Positions 1-9,677 of a DNA stretch of 64,000 nt are shown here, one piece after another (position 1 is the first letter of the stretch; every line of letters starts with the position of its first letter). Under the pieces are notes generated by a model. The model did no database searches, was not told where the DNA came from, and saw nothing but the letters and a program-made list of their open reading frames with translations. This stretch comes from Helicobacter aurati (GTDB lineage Bacteria; Campylobacterota; Campylobacteria; Campylobacterales; Helicobacteraceae). The stretch is from NCBI RefSeq assembly GCF_003364265.1, contig NZ_NXLW01000005.1:62001-126000 (forward strand), read 5' to 3'. The translations under genes were made by a program, and so were the position numbers.

Positions 1-1
1 A

Positions 2-397
2 AAAGATCTAGGAATCACTATCAAAAGTTACTCGATCATCTATGATTTGATAGACGACATGAAAGCCTTACTAAGTGGACTTATGTCCCCAATCACTGAA
101 GAAGAAGTTGTTGGTATGCTTAGTATTCGTGAAACCTTTACTGTTACAAAACTTGGCACGATTGCTGGTTGTATAGTGCTTGATGGAAAAGTAGAAAAAA
201 GCTCAAACGTACGCCTGTTGCGCAACGGTGTTGTAATATGGAATGGCAAAATCTCAAGCTTAAAACGATTCAAGGATGATGTCAAAGAAGTTACAAAAGG
301 TTATGAATGCGGTATTATGTTAGATGGTTTTAATGACATCGTGGTACAAGATGAAATTGAAGTTTTCAAAGAAGTTCTCAAACAACGAACATTATAA
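2..397 (+). CDS. infB: Translation initiation factor IF-2, C-terminal fragment
   Basis: This is the 3' end of infB; the gene is open at the left edge, in frame from base 2. IF-2 is the GTPase that places initiator tRNA on the 30S subunit and promotes subunit joining. The visible 131 residues are the end of domain 3 and domain 4 (C2, fMet-tRNA binding): the YSIIYDLIDDM stretch, the loop after PITEEEVVG, and the IRETFTVTKLGTIAGC and YECGIMLDGFNDI motifs typical of bacterial IF-2 C-termini. The GTPase domain lies outside the window. It is followed after only 38 bases by trpCF in the same direction; rbfA, often found just downstream of infB, is not here. The identification is secure from sequence motifs alone. 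Confidence 0.95.
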   Translation, partial: KDLGITIKSYSIIYDLIDDMKALLSGLMSPITEEEVVGMLSIRETFTVTKLGTIAGCIVLDGKVEKSSNVRLLRNGVVIWNGKISSLKRFKDDVKEVTKGYECGIMLDGFNDIVVQDEIEVFKEVLKQRTL

Positions 398-435
398 TCA
401 ATATTTGCAATGCAACATTTACACGAGAGTTTGCT

Positions 436-2268
436 ATGTCTATTCAATCCAAAAAACAATTTAGTGATATAGAAATATTAGAGAAAATTTGCCAAACCAA
501 ACTAGCAAAAATGCGCTCTTTAGGTTGCAACCTAGGACACAATATCTCCAATGAACGCAATGTACCTCTTATACAACCTAGTTTATTGCATACTAGAAAC
601 ATGCCATTATCCGCATGTAGCAATATATCATTTACCACACAAATCAATAATGAATCTATCCGCAATATACGTACAAACAATCCAGAATCTTTTATCATAG
701 CAGAGATTAAACGCGCCAGCCCTACACAAGGTAGAATCGCTTCTATACCCAATCCCTTAAGCCTTGTCGGAGAATATCTCAAACAAGGTGCTAATGCCAT
801 CTCTGTACTTTGTGAAGAAGATTACTTTCAAGGCAGCCTTAAAGATCTGCAAAATATCAAGACTACGTTCCCATATAGTTGCATTTTACGCAAGGACTTT
901 ATTTTACAGAAAGAGGAAATTGCAAACAGTTATTTTGCTGGCGCAGATATGGTGTTGCTTATTGCAGGAATATTCTTAAATAACTTTAAAGACTTTGAAG
1001 AAATCTACAAAGAGACTCTGAAATTCAACCTCACTCCTCTGATTGAAGTCCATAATGACGAAGAGTGGGATTGTGTTGCGAAACTCAACTTAGAAAAGGC
1101 TATCATAGGAATTAATTCAAGAAATTTACGCAATTTTCAAATTAACCAAATGAATGCGTTAAGGTTGCGTGCAAAGATTCCGCAGCATATTCCTGTTATC
1201 TTTGAATCAGGTATTCATAGTCCAAGCGAATGCTTTATGATTGCCAATAGCGGTTTTGCGGGTATTCTTTGTGGAAGTTTCTTAGTCTCTTCACTTATGC
1301 CTCAAATAGATTCAAAACAAGTCCACAATACAAGCATTAGTGATTTCCATAAAGCACTGCAACAAGGTGCAATCAACGTCGGTATGCAATCCCATGAATT
1401 AAAAATGGCACAACCACAAACCTATCAACCTTTTTATCAAAAGCTACTCCTAAGATCCTATAATAAAAATCAGATATGGCAAAAGTTACAAAAATCTCCT
1501 ACAAATCAAATCGCAAATTCTTTTAAGGACTCTAGGCGAAATAGTAATACGTTTTCTTTGCCCACACAAATTCCTTTAGTGAAAGTATGTGGTATTAACA
1601 ATTTAGAATTTTTGGAAGCTGCCATACCCAAAGCAGACTTACTAGGATTCATTCTTACAGAGAAAAGTGTCAGATTTGTCGATAAAGATTTTGTGCAAAA
1701 AGCAAATGAAAAGCTGCATCAATACTATGATGGAGATATGCAAGACCCTAGTATCAGAATCATACCACCATTAAGAATTGGTGTAGTACTATCAAACTCT
1801 TTAGCAATTGGCTTAGAACTACTCGAACTAGGAATGTTAGATGCATTGCAGCTACATAATATCTCTCACATTACAAAAGAAGATTCTAGTCCGACTCATT
1901 ATTTTCCTCATTATCCTGCATTAAAAATCGAATCTTTCCTTAACAATAACAGACATAATTCCTCTCACGCATATAACATTCATACATCACAAACATGGAT
2001 ACTATGGGATAGCAGTGAAGGACAAAATAACTTATTGGATAGAAAAAAGCTTTCGCAACTGACAGAATCTTTTCCGCATTTCCAAAACAATCTTTGGCTA
2101 GCTGGAGGAATCAACAAAACCAACCTTGCAGACATCTTAACGCTTAATCCCATGTTAATTGATATTTGCTCGGGCTTTGAGAATGAAAAAGGAATAAAAG
2201 ATAATCAAAAATTAGAATCTTTCTTTGAAGAATTTAACAGATTATACAAGCTACCCACTAATTTCTGA
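436..2268 (+). CDS. trpCF: Bifunctional indole-3-glycerol-phosphate synthase / phosphoribosylanthranilate isomerase
   Basis: A TrpC-TrpF fusion catalysing two consecutive steps of tryptophan synthesis: PRA isomerisation, then ring closure to indole-3-glycerol phosphate. The TrpC half (about residues 75-300) shows AEIKRASPTQG, the catalytic-Lys motif LRKDF, PLIEVH, GINSRNL and ESGI. The TrpF half (about 375-605) shows VKVCGINNLEFLEAA, GFILTEKSVRFV, the DALQLH strand and WLAGGIN followed by IDICSGFE, so active-site residues of both appear present. At 610 residues it is well above the roughly 450 usual for TrpCF. The excess lies in an N-terminal extension, a polar Asn/Gln/Ser linker near residues 310-375 and an insertion near 500-540. 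No other trp gene is in the window. The ATG has a modest GAGAG upstream. Function is confident; whether both halves are active is inference from the motifs. Confidence 0.93.
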   Translation: MSIQSKKQFSDIEILEKICQTKLAKMRSLGCNLGHNISNERNVPLIQPSLLHTRNMPLSACSNISFTTQINNESIRNIRTNNPESFIIAEIKRASPTQGRIASIPNPLSLVGEYLKQGANAISVLCEEDYFQGSLKDLQNIKTTFPYSCILRKDFILQKEEIANSYFAGADMVLLIAGIFLNNFKDFEEIYKETLKFNLTPLIEVHNDEEWDCVAKLNLEKAIIGINSRNLRNFQINQMNALRLRAKIPQHIPVIFESGIHSPSECFMIANSGFAGILCGSFLVSSLMPQIDSKQVHNTSISDFHKALQQGAINVGMQSHELKMAQPQTYQPFYQKLLLRSYNKNQIWQKLQKSPTNQIANSFKDSRRNSNTFSLPTQIPLVKVCGINNLEFLEAAIPKADLLGFILTEKSVRFVDKDFVQKANEKLHQYYDGDMQDPSIRIIPPLRIGVVLSNSLAIGLELLELGMLDALQLHNISHITKEDSSPTHYFPHYPALKIESFLNNNRHNSSHAYNIHTSQTWILWDSSEGQNNLLDRKKLSQLTESFPHFQNNLWLAGGINKTNLADILTLNPMLIDICSGFENEKGIKDNQKLESFFEEFNRLYKLPTNF

Positions 2269-2297
2269 AATATGAACTGACATTTATTTTATATTGA

Positions 2298-2346
2298 GCT
2301 AAAAACTCTAAATGTGTAAAATAACTACACATTTAGAGTTTTTAGC
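2298..2346. terminator. Perfect 21-bp inverted repeat with 7-nt loop, probable terminator
   Basis: Arms 2298-2318 and 2326-2346 are perfect reverse complements around the loop AAATAAC. The stem begins GCTAAAAACTC, so each strand ends its hairpin in a run of five T before the closing AGC; this suits a factor-independent terminator after trpCF. It lies 29 bases past the trpCF stop and upstream of nifS. Its perfect length is unusual for a simple terminator, so a protein-binding site is an alternative. Confidence 0.6.
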
Positions 2347-2391
2347 GAGTATAGTTAATCTAATTCTTCATCAAAGCACCTTAAATTTTGG

Positions 2392-2397
2392 TATATT
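2392..2397 (+). promoter_or_regulatory. Candidate -10 element for nifS-nifU
   Basis: TATATT preceded by TTTTGG (extended-type context) about 75 bases before the nifS ATG, downstream of the 21-bp hairpin. Housekeeping promoters in Helicobacter often lack a clear -35 box. This is a motif match by eye only. Confidence 0.3.
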
Positions 2398-2453
2398 TTC
2401 AACTTACTACATAATCACTTTATTTAAAAACAAAAACTTGGCAACATTTTTAA

Positions 2454-3641
<1,188 letters not shown>

Positions 3642-3678
3642 CTTCTCTATAACCCAACATAAAATTTAAGGAAAGATA

Positions 3679-4659
3679 ATGGCAAAAAATGATTTAATTG
3701 GCGGTGCTCTTTGGGACGCCTACTCTAACAAAGTTAGTGAACGAATGGACAATCCTACACACTTGGGTGTACTTACCCAAAAAGATGCAGAAGCAAAAGA
3801 TGCAAAGCTAGTTGTAGCCGATTATGGCGCAGAATCTTGCGGCGATGCAGTGCGTCTTTATTGGCTTGTAGACAAAGATGACAAAATTATTGATGCGAAA
3901 TTTAAAAGTTTCGGTTGTGGAACAGCCATTGCAAGTTCAGATATGATGGTAGAACTGTGTCTTGGTAAAAAGGTTCAAGAGGCAGTAAAAATCACAAATC
4001 TTGACGTTGAATACGCTCTTCGCGATAATCCTGATACTCCTGCAGTTCCCGGTCAAAAAATGCATTGCTCTGTAATGGCTTATGATGTAATCAAAAAAGC
4101 AGCGGGAATTTATTTAGGAAAAAATGCTGAAGATTTTGAAGAAGAAATCATCGTATGTGAGTGTGCGAGAGTGAGCCTCTCAACTATCAAAGAAGTTATT
4201 AAGCTCAATAATCTAAAAACGATTGAAGAAATCACGCAATACACAAAAGCTGGTGGATTCTGTAAATCTTGTATTCGTGCAGGAGGACATGAACAAAGAG
4301 AGCACTATCTGGTAGATATTTTAGCCGATGTAAGAAACGAAATTGAAAGGGAACTGCTGAAAAATAGAGCAAATCTATCAGCAAACAATCAGCTTCTCTT
4401 CCAAGATATGACTATTGCGCAAAAAGTTAAAGCAGTAGACAAAACTATTGATGAACACATTCGTCCGATGCTTATGATGGATGGTGGTGATATGGAAATT
4501 CTCGACATTAAAGATTCAAGTGATAATTTCATTGATATATATATTCGTTACATGGGTGCATGTGATGGATGTGCAAGTGCCGCAACAGGTACTCTTTATG
4601 CAATAGAAGAAGTGCTAAAGCAACATCTAGCAGAAAATATACGCGTTATGCCCATATAA
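3679..4659 (+). CDS. nifU: Fe-S cluster scaffold protein NifU, three-domain form
   Basis: Scaffold on which clusters are built from NifS-derived sulfur. All three NifU modules are visible in 326 residues. The N-terminal IscU-like domain carries Cys54, Cys80 and Cys130. The central BFD-like [2Fe-2S] domain carries Cys160, Cys162, Cys195 and Cys198 (CEC ... CKSC). The C-terminal Nfu domain has GACDGCAS with Cys295 and Cys298. AAGGAAAGATA precedes the ATG. It sits 37 bases after nifS and converges on bioB. In Campylobacterota this NifS/NifU pair replaces the isc operon (knowledge of the family), so full-length NifU with every ligand is the expected functional form. Nothing looks degraded. Confidence 0.96.
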   Translation: MAKNDLIGGALWDAYSNKVSERMDNPTHLGVLTQKDAEAKDAKLVVADYGAESCGDAVRLYWLVDKDDKIIDAKFKSFGCGTAIASSDMMVELCLGKKVQEAVKITNLDVEYALRDNPDTPAVPGQKMHCSVMAYDVIKKAAGIYLGKNAEDFEEEIIVCECARVSLSTIKEVIKLNNLKTIEEITQYTKAGGFCKSCIRAGGHEQREHYLVDILADVRNEIERELLKNRANLSANNQLLFQDMTIAQKVKAVDKTIDEHIRPMLMMDGGDMEILDIKDSSDNFIDIYIRYMGACDGCASAATGTLYAIEEVLKQHLAENIRVMPI

Positions 4660-4738
4660 AACATGCAACAGGAACATCTTACATAGCAATCTTACTTACA
4701 CAAGGTATTCAATGCGTCTGTATCTAGTTGCAGAGCAG

Positions 4739-5734
4739 TTATACGCTCGATTCTGTAAAATACTCTTTTTGGAGATTTAATCGGCTAAATAACATATCGT
4801 CTTGATATGTGGTGTTATTGCTTGTAGTAAGCAACTTTTCTCCATAAAATACAGAGTTTGCTCCAGCAAAAAAGCATAACGCTTGTAGAGAATCATTCAT
4901 AGCATTCCTCCCTGCTGCAAGTCTAATATAAGAAGTCGGCATAAGGATTCTGGCAAGTGCAACAATTCGTACAAAATCAAAACAATCAATAGTATCAACA
5001 GAATCGTTATTTTTAGAATCTCCACTTTTATTAATAGACAATGGCGTACCTGGTATTTTAACTAAGTGATTAATAGGTATCGATTCTGGGGGAATAGGGA
5101 AATTTGCCAATACTACGAGCATATTAATTCTATCTTCATTGGTTTCTCCCATGCCCATAATGCCTCCCGCACATATTTTAAGCCCCGCATCACGTGCGAC
5201 TTGAATTGTGTCTAGTCTATCCTGTAATGTACGTGTACTAATAATCTTGGGATAAAATTCTGGCGAAGTGTCTATATTATGGTTATAAAAGTCTAATCCG
5301 CTTTCTTTTAATTTCTGTGCTTGATATTCTGTCAATAAACCAAGTGTCGCGCAAGTCTCTAGTCCCATCGCTTTAATTTTTATAATAGCTTCACAAAGAG
5401 AATCTAATTCTTTGTCGCTAGGACTTCTACCTGATGCTCCCATGCAAAATCTATGACTCCCTTTTTGTTTGGCTACTTTGGCAAATTCTACTATCGTGTC
5501 TGTATCAAACAATTTGTGCTTTTGTATAGAAGTCTGATAATGTGCTGATTGTGCGCAATACGCACAATCTTCAATACATGCCCCTGTCTTTACACTCAAT
5601 AAGGTGCTAATTTGGATTGTGTTTGCTCGAAAATGCTTAATATGCACATTATGTGCATCAGCCAACAACTCCATAAAAGGTCTTTCAAAGATTTTTTTTG
5701 CTTCTTCAAAACTTATTGTAGAATTCGTAGTCAT
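4739..5734 (-). CDS. bioB: Biotin synthase
   Basis: Radical-SAM enzyme inserting sulfur into dethiobiotin, the last step of biotin synthesis. From the ATG at 5734 the protein has 331 residues. The radical-SAM triad Cys53-x3-Cys57-x2-Cys60 lies in GACIEDCAYCAQS, preceded by STLLSVKTGAC, and further motifs typical of BioB follow: GLETCATLG, YNHNIDTSPEFY, GGIMGMGET and IPGTPL. The start is set by AAAGGA six bases upstream; a longer frame to 5770 lacks a comparable site. No other bio gene is nearby. It reads out of the same strand as the oor operon but is separated from it by a hairpin at 5808-5845, so it is probably transcribed on its own. It converges with nifU. Confidence 0.95.
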   Translation of the reverse strand: MTTNSTISFEEAKKIFERPFMELLADAHNVHIKHFRANTIQISTLLSVKTGACIEDCAYCAQSAHYQTSIQKHKLFDTDTIVEFAKVAKQKGSHRFCMGASGRSPSDKELDSLCEAIIKIKAMGLETCATLGLLTEYQAQKLKESGLDFYNHNIDTSPEFYPKIISTRTLQDRLDTIQVARDAGLKICAGGIMGMGETNEDRINMLVVLANFPIPPESIPINHLVKIPGTPLSINKSGDSKNNDSVDTIDCFDFVRIVALARILMPTSYIRLAAGRNAMNDSLQALCFFAGANSVFYGEKLLTTSNNTTYQDDMLFSRLNLQKEYFTESSV

Positions 5735-5807
5735 ATCTAATCCTTTTGCATTAAGATTATAAAACTTCATAAATTAAAAAGCGATAGGTATAAGGAAAGA
5801 AGTGAGT

Positions 5808-5845
5808 ATTTAGAATCTTTGTAAATTCATACAAAGATTCTAAAT
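5808..5845 (-). terminator. 16-bp perfect hairpin after oorC
   Basis: Arms 5808-5823 and 5830-5845 are perfectly complementary around a 6-base loop (AATTCA). It begins 13 bases past the oorC stop on the minus strand and precedes bioB, fitting a terminator for the sucCD-oorDABC transcript. The stem is AT-rich and contains AGATTCT, a string frequent throughout this window. Confidence 0.55.
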
Positions 5846-5858
5846 GGGTATATGAAAA

Positions 5859-6422
5859 TTATGCAGGGACCTTACTTAAACACTCAAGAGCATATCTTTT
5901 ACCAAGCTCATAGGCTTTTTTGTTAACTTCAGCAACCTTTGCAGGGACCTTACTGAGCATAGTCTCTATAACAAGTTCTTCAGCAACACAATTTGTAAAA
6001 GCAACAGTTGCCGCCAATGCGACAACGCTTTGTGTTACAACATTCCCAACCTCTTCTTTGGCAATAGTAATTATTGGTATCTCATAAATTCTAAATACAT
6101 CCCTATCTTCATCAGTTGGTTTCACAAGATTTGGTTCTAATACAACAATACCACCCTCTTTAATACCTGACTTATAAATATCATAACTCATTTGCGCAAC
6201 GGACAACATAAAATCGATATTTCCGTCCATTGCATAGGGATAAAGAATCTCATCCTTATCAAGTAAAATATCAACCTTTGTTGGTCCTCCACGTACTTGG
6301 CTAGTATAAGTAGATGCCTTTACTCCATAACCACCGCCAAGTATTTTAGCTTCCGCAAGAATCTCACCAGCTAGCAAAACACCTTGTCCGCCAACGCCTG
6401 TGAAACGTAATTGATGTTCCAT
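5859..6422 (-). CDS. oorC: 2-oxoglutarate:acceptor oxidoreductase, gamma subunit
   Basis: Subunit of the ferredoxin/flavodoxin-type complex that oxidises 2-oxoglutarate to succinyl-CoA in place of 2-oxoglutarate dehydrogenase. The 187-residue protein is a pyruvate-ferredoxin-oxidoreductase gamma domain: RFTGVGGQGVLLAGEILAEA at the N-terminus, TSQVRGGPTKVDILL, and the C-terminal helix. Its ATG overlaps the oorB stop by one base (TAATG), indicating translational coupling, and it is the last gene of the sucCD-oorDABC run. Length and motifs match the Helicobacter/Campylobacter OorC proteins. Confidence 0.94.
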   Translation of the reverse strand: MEHQLRFTGVGGQGVLLAGEILAEAKILGGGYGVKASTYTSQVRGGPTKVDILLDKDEILYPYAMDGNIDFMLSVAQMSYDIYKSGIKEGGIVVLEPNLVKPTDEDRDVFRIYEIPIITIAKEEVGNVVTQSVVALAATVAFTNCVAEELVIETMLSKVPAKVAEVNKKAYELGKRYALECLSKVPA

Positions 6423-7252
6423 TAGTGCCCTCCTTTTTTTGCAGTTACTTTTACCTTATATTCGGCATACGCCTCGCAATATTCTTTTGCTTGTGTATCA
6501 TGTTTTAATATTCCAGTAGGAAATTTATCTTTCTTTTCTTCGGGACTTAACTCATCATACTTACGTTTTGGTAAGATCCGAGAATCGAGCCACTTAAGCA
6601 TATCTGTAGCCTCTATCATTTTGTTTTTTCTTCCAAGATTCACATGGCAATTAGAGTTAATATCAAATAAACTGAAACCTTTGTGCTTAAATCCTTCAAT
6701 GAAAACTTTCTCAATTTTCTTAGGATCCAATACACTTTCTCTTGCAACAAAAGTTGCGCCAGCGGCTATACCTAGTTCACAAATATCAAACTGATTGTCA
6801 ATGTTTCCACCCGGAGAAGTAACCGTCCAAAAACCCTTTGGGGTCGTAGGCGATGTTTGAGAATTTGTCAAGCCATAAATAAAATTATTAACGATAATAT
6901 GATTAATATCAATGTTTCGCCTGCATGCGTGAATAGTATGATTTCCGCCAATAGCCAAACTATCTCCATCGCCACTTACAACAATAACATGTTTATCGGG
7001 ATTAGCAAGCTTAATGCCAGTGGCATACGCAAGTGTTCTTCCATGTGTAGTATGTACAGTATTGCAATTTACATAAGAACTCATTCTACCGCTACAACCA
7101 ATACCACTTACCAAACAAACATCATTCATATCCCAACCAACCGAATCGATAGCGCGGATAATACTTTTTAATATAACGCCATCACCACAACCCCAACACC
7201 AAAGTGTTGGCATTTTTTCAACACGTAAATATTCGTCATAATTAAAAGCCAT
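6422..7252 (-). CDS. oorB: 2-oxoglutarate:acceptor oxidoreductase, beta subunit (TPP-binding)
   Basis: Carries the thiamine-diphosphate site of the OOR complex. In 276 residues the protein shows the N-terminal Cys motif WCWGCGDG, GCSGRMSSYVNCNTVHTTHGR and the TPP/Mg-binding GDGDSLAIGGNH, followed at the usual distance by NNFIYGLTNSQTSPTT. These are diagnostic of the beta subunit of 2-oxoacid:ferredoxin oxidoreductases. It overlaps oorC by one base and lies 18 bases after oorA. 2-Oxoglutarate rather than pyruvate as substrate is inferred from operon structure (four subunits in the D-A-B-C order plus linkage to sucCD). Confidence 0.94.
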   Translation of the reverse strand: MAFNYDEYLRVEKMPTLWCWGCGDGVILKSIIRAIDSVGWDMNDVCLVSGIGCSGRMSSYVNCNTVHTTHGRTLAYATGIKLANPDKHVIVVSGDGDSLAIGGNHTIHACRRNIDINHIIVNNFIYGLTNSQTSPTTPKGFWTVTSPGGNIDNQFDICELGIAAGATFVARESVLDPKKIEKVFIEGFKHKGFSLFDINSNCHVNLGRKNKMIEATDMLKWLDSRILPKRKYDELSPEEKKDKFPTGILKHDTQAKEYCEAYAEYKVKVTAKKGGH

Positions 7253-7270
7253 TCTTCTTCCTTTATATAA

Positions 7271-8401
7271 TTATTTCATAGAACGTAACTTTTCAATCAC
7301 TTCATTAGGGGAAATGGTTCTTCCATTCGCACGTCCCATAAATTCTACCTTGCGACCCAATATTCTTTCAACCTCTTCACAATATTGCCCTTTATTTAGT
7401 TCAACCATGAGAATCTTCTTGAATCTCTTGCCTAAAGCTTTAATTTCTTTTTCTGGACTTGGCCATATTGTTATAGGTCGAAACAATCCCGCTTTAATTT
7501 CAGATGTTCTCCTTAACTCATGCAAAGCTTCTTTAATACCTAAAGTTGCACTTCCATAAGAAATAACAGCAATTTCTGCATCATCAAGATACAATTCCTC
7601 ATTATTGCTCAAATAATCTGCACGACTCGTAACCTTGCTAAATAATCTGTCAATTAATGCTTGCCCTTCTACAGCATTTTCGGTAGGGAATCCTATTGCT
7701 CCATGATGCAAGCCAGTAATATGATAACGATACCCCTTAAAGAAAGGATTAAGCACGGCTGGCTCATTTGGACCTACGCCATAGGGTTTATAATCTTTAG
7801 GATCCCCATTAAACTGCTTTCTGATTTTATTATTTTGCTGTACTTCCTCTAAGTCTGGTAATTGTGTTTTTCCATACATGTGCCCTAAAGTCTCATCGAG
7901 CAATAAAAATACAGGTTGCATAAATTCTTCAGCAAGATTAAATGCCCTTACGCTTTGTGTATAAGCCTCGTCTAATGTACCTGGTGCCAAAGCGATAGAC
8001 TTATAATCTCCGTGCGTTGGATGCTTCGCAAAGGCAACATCCCCTTGACCTACTCTTGTTGGCATCCCTGTTGACGGACCCAAGCGCATAACATTGACAA
8101 TCACTAATGGAATTTCTGCCATGTAACCCAAACCAATTTGTTCAGCTTTTAATGAAATCCCTGGACCAGAACTTCCTGTCATTGCTTTCACACCGCTCAT
8201 AGATGCTCCAAGTGCAACTGAAATACCGCTAATCTCATCTTCCATTTGGATAAAATTACCGCCATGATGTGGCAATAAATGCGCCATTTCATGCATCACA
8301 TCTGAACTAGGTGTGATTGGGTAACCACCGTAAAATTTACAACCCGCATCAATCGCGCCCATCGCGACAAGTTCATTGCCACCCGTAATCACTTCACGCA
8401 T
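7271..8401 (-). CDS. oorA: 2-oxoglutarate:acceptor oxidoreductase, alpha subunit
   Basis: The 376-residue alpha subunit, with the pyrimidine-binding (PP) domain and domain II of the 2-oxoacid:ferredoxin oxidoreductase family. Motifs seen are GGNELVAMGAIDAGCKFYGG, YPITPSSDVMHEMA, the FIQMEDEISG stretch, MTGSSGPGISLKAEQIG, and GPSTGMPTRVGQGD. Its start overlaps the end of oorD by 8 bases and oorB follows closely, so the four oor genes are tightly coupled. The enzyme is oxygen-sensitive in related organisms and feeds reducing power to flavodoxin or ferredoxin in microaerophiles (family knowledge). Confidence 0.94.
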   Translation of the reverse strand: MREVITGGNELVAMGAIDAGCKFYGGYPITPSSDVMHEMAHLLPHHGGNFIQMEDEISGISVALGASMSGVKAMTGSSGPGISLKAEQIGLGYMAEIPLVIVNVMRLGPSTGMPTRVGQGDVAFAKHPTHGDYKSIALAPGTLDEAYTQSVRAFNLAEEFMQPVFLLLDETLGHMYGKTQLPDLEEVQQNNKIRKQFNGDPKDYKPYGVGPNEPAVLNPFFKGYRYHITGLHHGAIGFPTENAVEGQALIDRLFSKVTSRADYLSNNEELYLDDAEIAVISYGSATLGIKEALHELRRTSEIKAGLFRPITIWPSPEKEIKALGKRFKKILMVELNKGQYCEEVERILGRKVEFMGRANGRTISPNEVIEKLRSMK

Positions 8402-8726
8402 TATTCACGCCCTCCTCAATAGCCATAAATCTATTTGCTTTAATCTTATCTGCTCTTTGTTGCGCAACCTTATCTGTTTTTGCAAATTTAAACTTCTTTC
8501 TGTCAGCAACAGTAATAGCAAAATCGGGGCAGTGGAGTTCACATTCCATACAACCAATACAGCTTTGTGGGTACATAACTCTTACAATTTTGCCCAATAC
8601 TTTGTGCGCATCAAGCTGCATTGCCAATACGCCAGCTGGACATCGCGAAACACAAATATCACAAGCCTTACAACGTGCCTCATTCACCCATACAGGGGTA
8701 TTTTCAGGCATTAAAATATCCGACAT
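8394..8726 (-). CDS. oorD: 2-oxoglutarate:acceptor oxidoreductase, ferredoxin-like delta subunit
   Basis: A 110-residue polyferredoxin subunit with two [4Fe-4S] motifs, CKACDICVSRCPAG near residue 18 and CIGCMECELHCPDF near residue 56, as expected for the electron-transfer subunit of OOR. It is the first oor gene, 44 bases downstream of sucD, and overlaps oorA by 8 bases. A good GAAGGAGAA site precedes the ATG. The C-terminal ~35 residues are lysine-rich and outside the ferredoxin fold. Confidence 0.94.
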   Translation of the reverse strand: MSDILMPENTPVWVNEARCKACDICVSRCPAGVLAMQLDAHKVLGKIVRVMYPQSCIGCMECELHCPDFAITVADRKKFKFAKTDKVAQQRADKIKANRFMAIEEGVNNA

Positions 8727-8770
8727 TATCTTCTCCTTCTTAATTTTGGGTTAAGGTTTCGATACATAGT

Positions 8771-9646
8771 TCAGCCTATTAGCTTCTTCATTGTTGAACC
8801 AATTTCTGCTGGACTCTCTGCAACAATAACACCTGCTTTTCGCAGTGCTTCTTGTTTTTCTGCTGCAGTGCCCTTTCCACCGCTTACAATCGCTCCTGCA
8901 TGCCCCATTCTTTTTCCTTTGGGTGCGGTAGCACCAGAAATAAATGCAACAACAGGTTTCTTAATTTGCTCTTTAATTAAAGCGGCGGCATCAATTTCCA
9001 AACTTCCACCAATTTCACCTACCATAACAATAGCTTTCGTTTCAGAATCTGCTTCGAACATTGGGAGAATTTGCTTGTAACTTAATCCGATAATAGGATC
9101 CCCGCCTATTCCAACAGCAGTCGAAATGCCTAATCCTTGCTGAACAAGTTGATTTGCGCTCTCATAGGTTAAAGTTCCACTTTTAGAAATCAAACCAATA
9201 TTTGTATTTGATTTCTTAAAAATAAAACCGGGCATAATACCAATTTTACACTCATCACTTGTAATGATTCCCGGACAGTTTGGCCCTATCATATCCATAC
9301 CCTGCTTCTTTGCATAAATCTTTGCAAACATAATATCTTTTGTTGGCGCACCCTCTGTGATAACAACAGCGAGCTTAATGCCACTAGCTGCTGCCTCAAT
9401 AATAGCATCAGCCACAAAAGCCGGTGGCACAAAAATCATACTTACACTTGCACCTGTTTTATTCACTGCTTCCTTTACTGTGTTGAATACAGGTTTATTG
9501 AGATGCTGTGTTCCGCCTTTATTTGGAGTTACTCCACCAACAATTTGTGTTCCATAAGCCAAACATTGCTCACTATGAAAACTACCTTCTTTACCGGTAA
9601 AACCCTGAACGATTATTTTTGTATTTTTATTTACTAGAATACTCAT
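8771..9646 (-). CDS. sucD: Succinyl-CoA synthetase (ligase), alpha subunit
   Basis: Alpha subunit of the TCA-cycle enzyme that couples succinyl-CoA cleavage to nucleoside triphosphate formation. The 291-residue protein shows [53 protein letters not shown] and the phosphohistidine loop [28 protein letters not shown] precedes the ATG. It follows sucC by 31 bases and precedes oorD by 44, so the enzyme that consumes succinyl-CoA is encoded with the one that makes it. This pairing occurs in Campylobacter. Confidence 0.96.
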   Translation of the reverse strand: MSILVNKNTKIIVQGFTGKEGSFHSEQCLAYGTQIVGGVTPNKGGTQHLNKPVFNTVKEAVNKTGASVSMIFVPPAFVADAIIEAAASGIKLAVVITEGAPTKDIMFAKIYAKKQGMDMIGPNCPGIITSDECKIGIMPGFIFKKSNTNIGLISKSGTLTYESANQLVQQGLGISTAVGIGGDPIIGLSYKQILPMFEADSETKAIVMVGEIGGSLEIDAAALIKEQIKKPVVAFISGATAPKGKRMGHAGAIVSGGKGTAAEKQEALRKAGVIVAESPAEIGSTMKKLIG

Positions 9647-9677
9647 ATCCTGTCCTTAACATATTATTTTTACACAC

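Noticed and set aside
8376-8714. 112-residue plus-strand frame antisense to oorD
   Set aside because: Lies wholly opposite a confident ferredoxin gene and has no recognisable feature.
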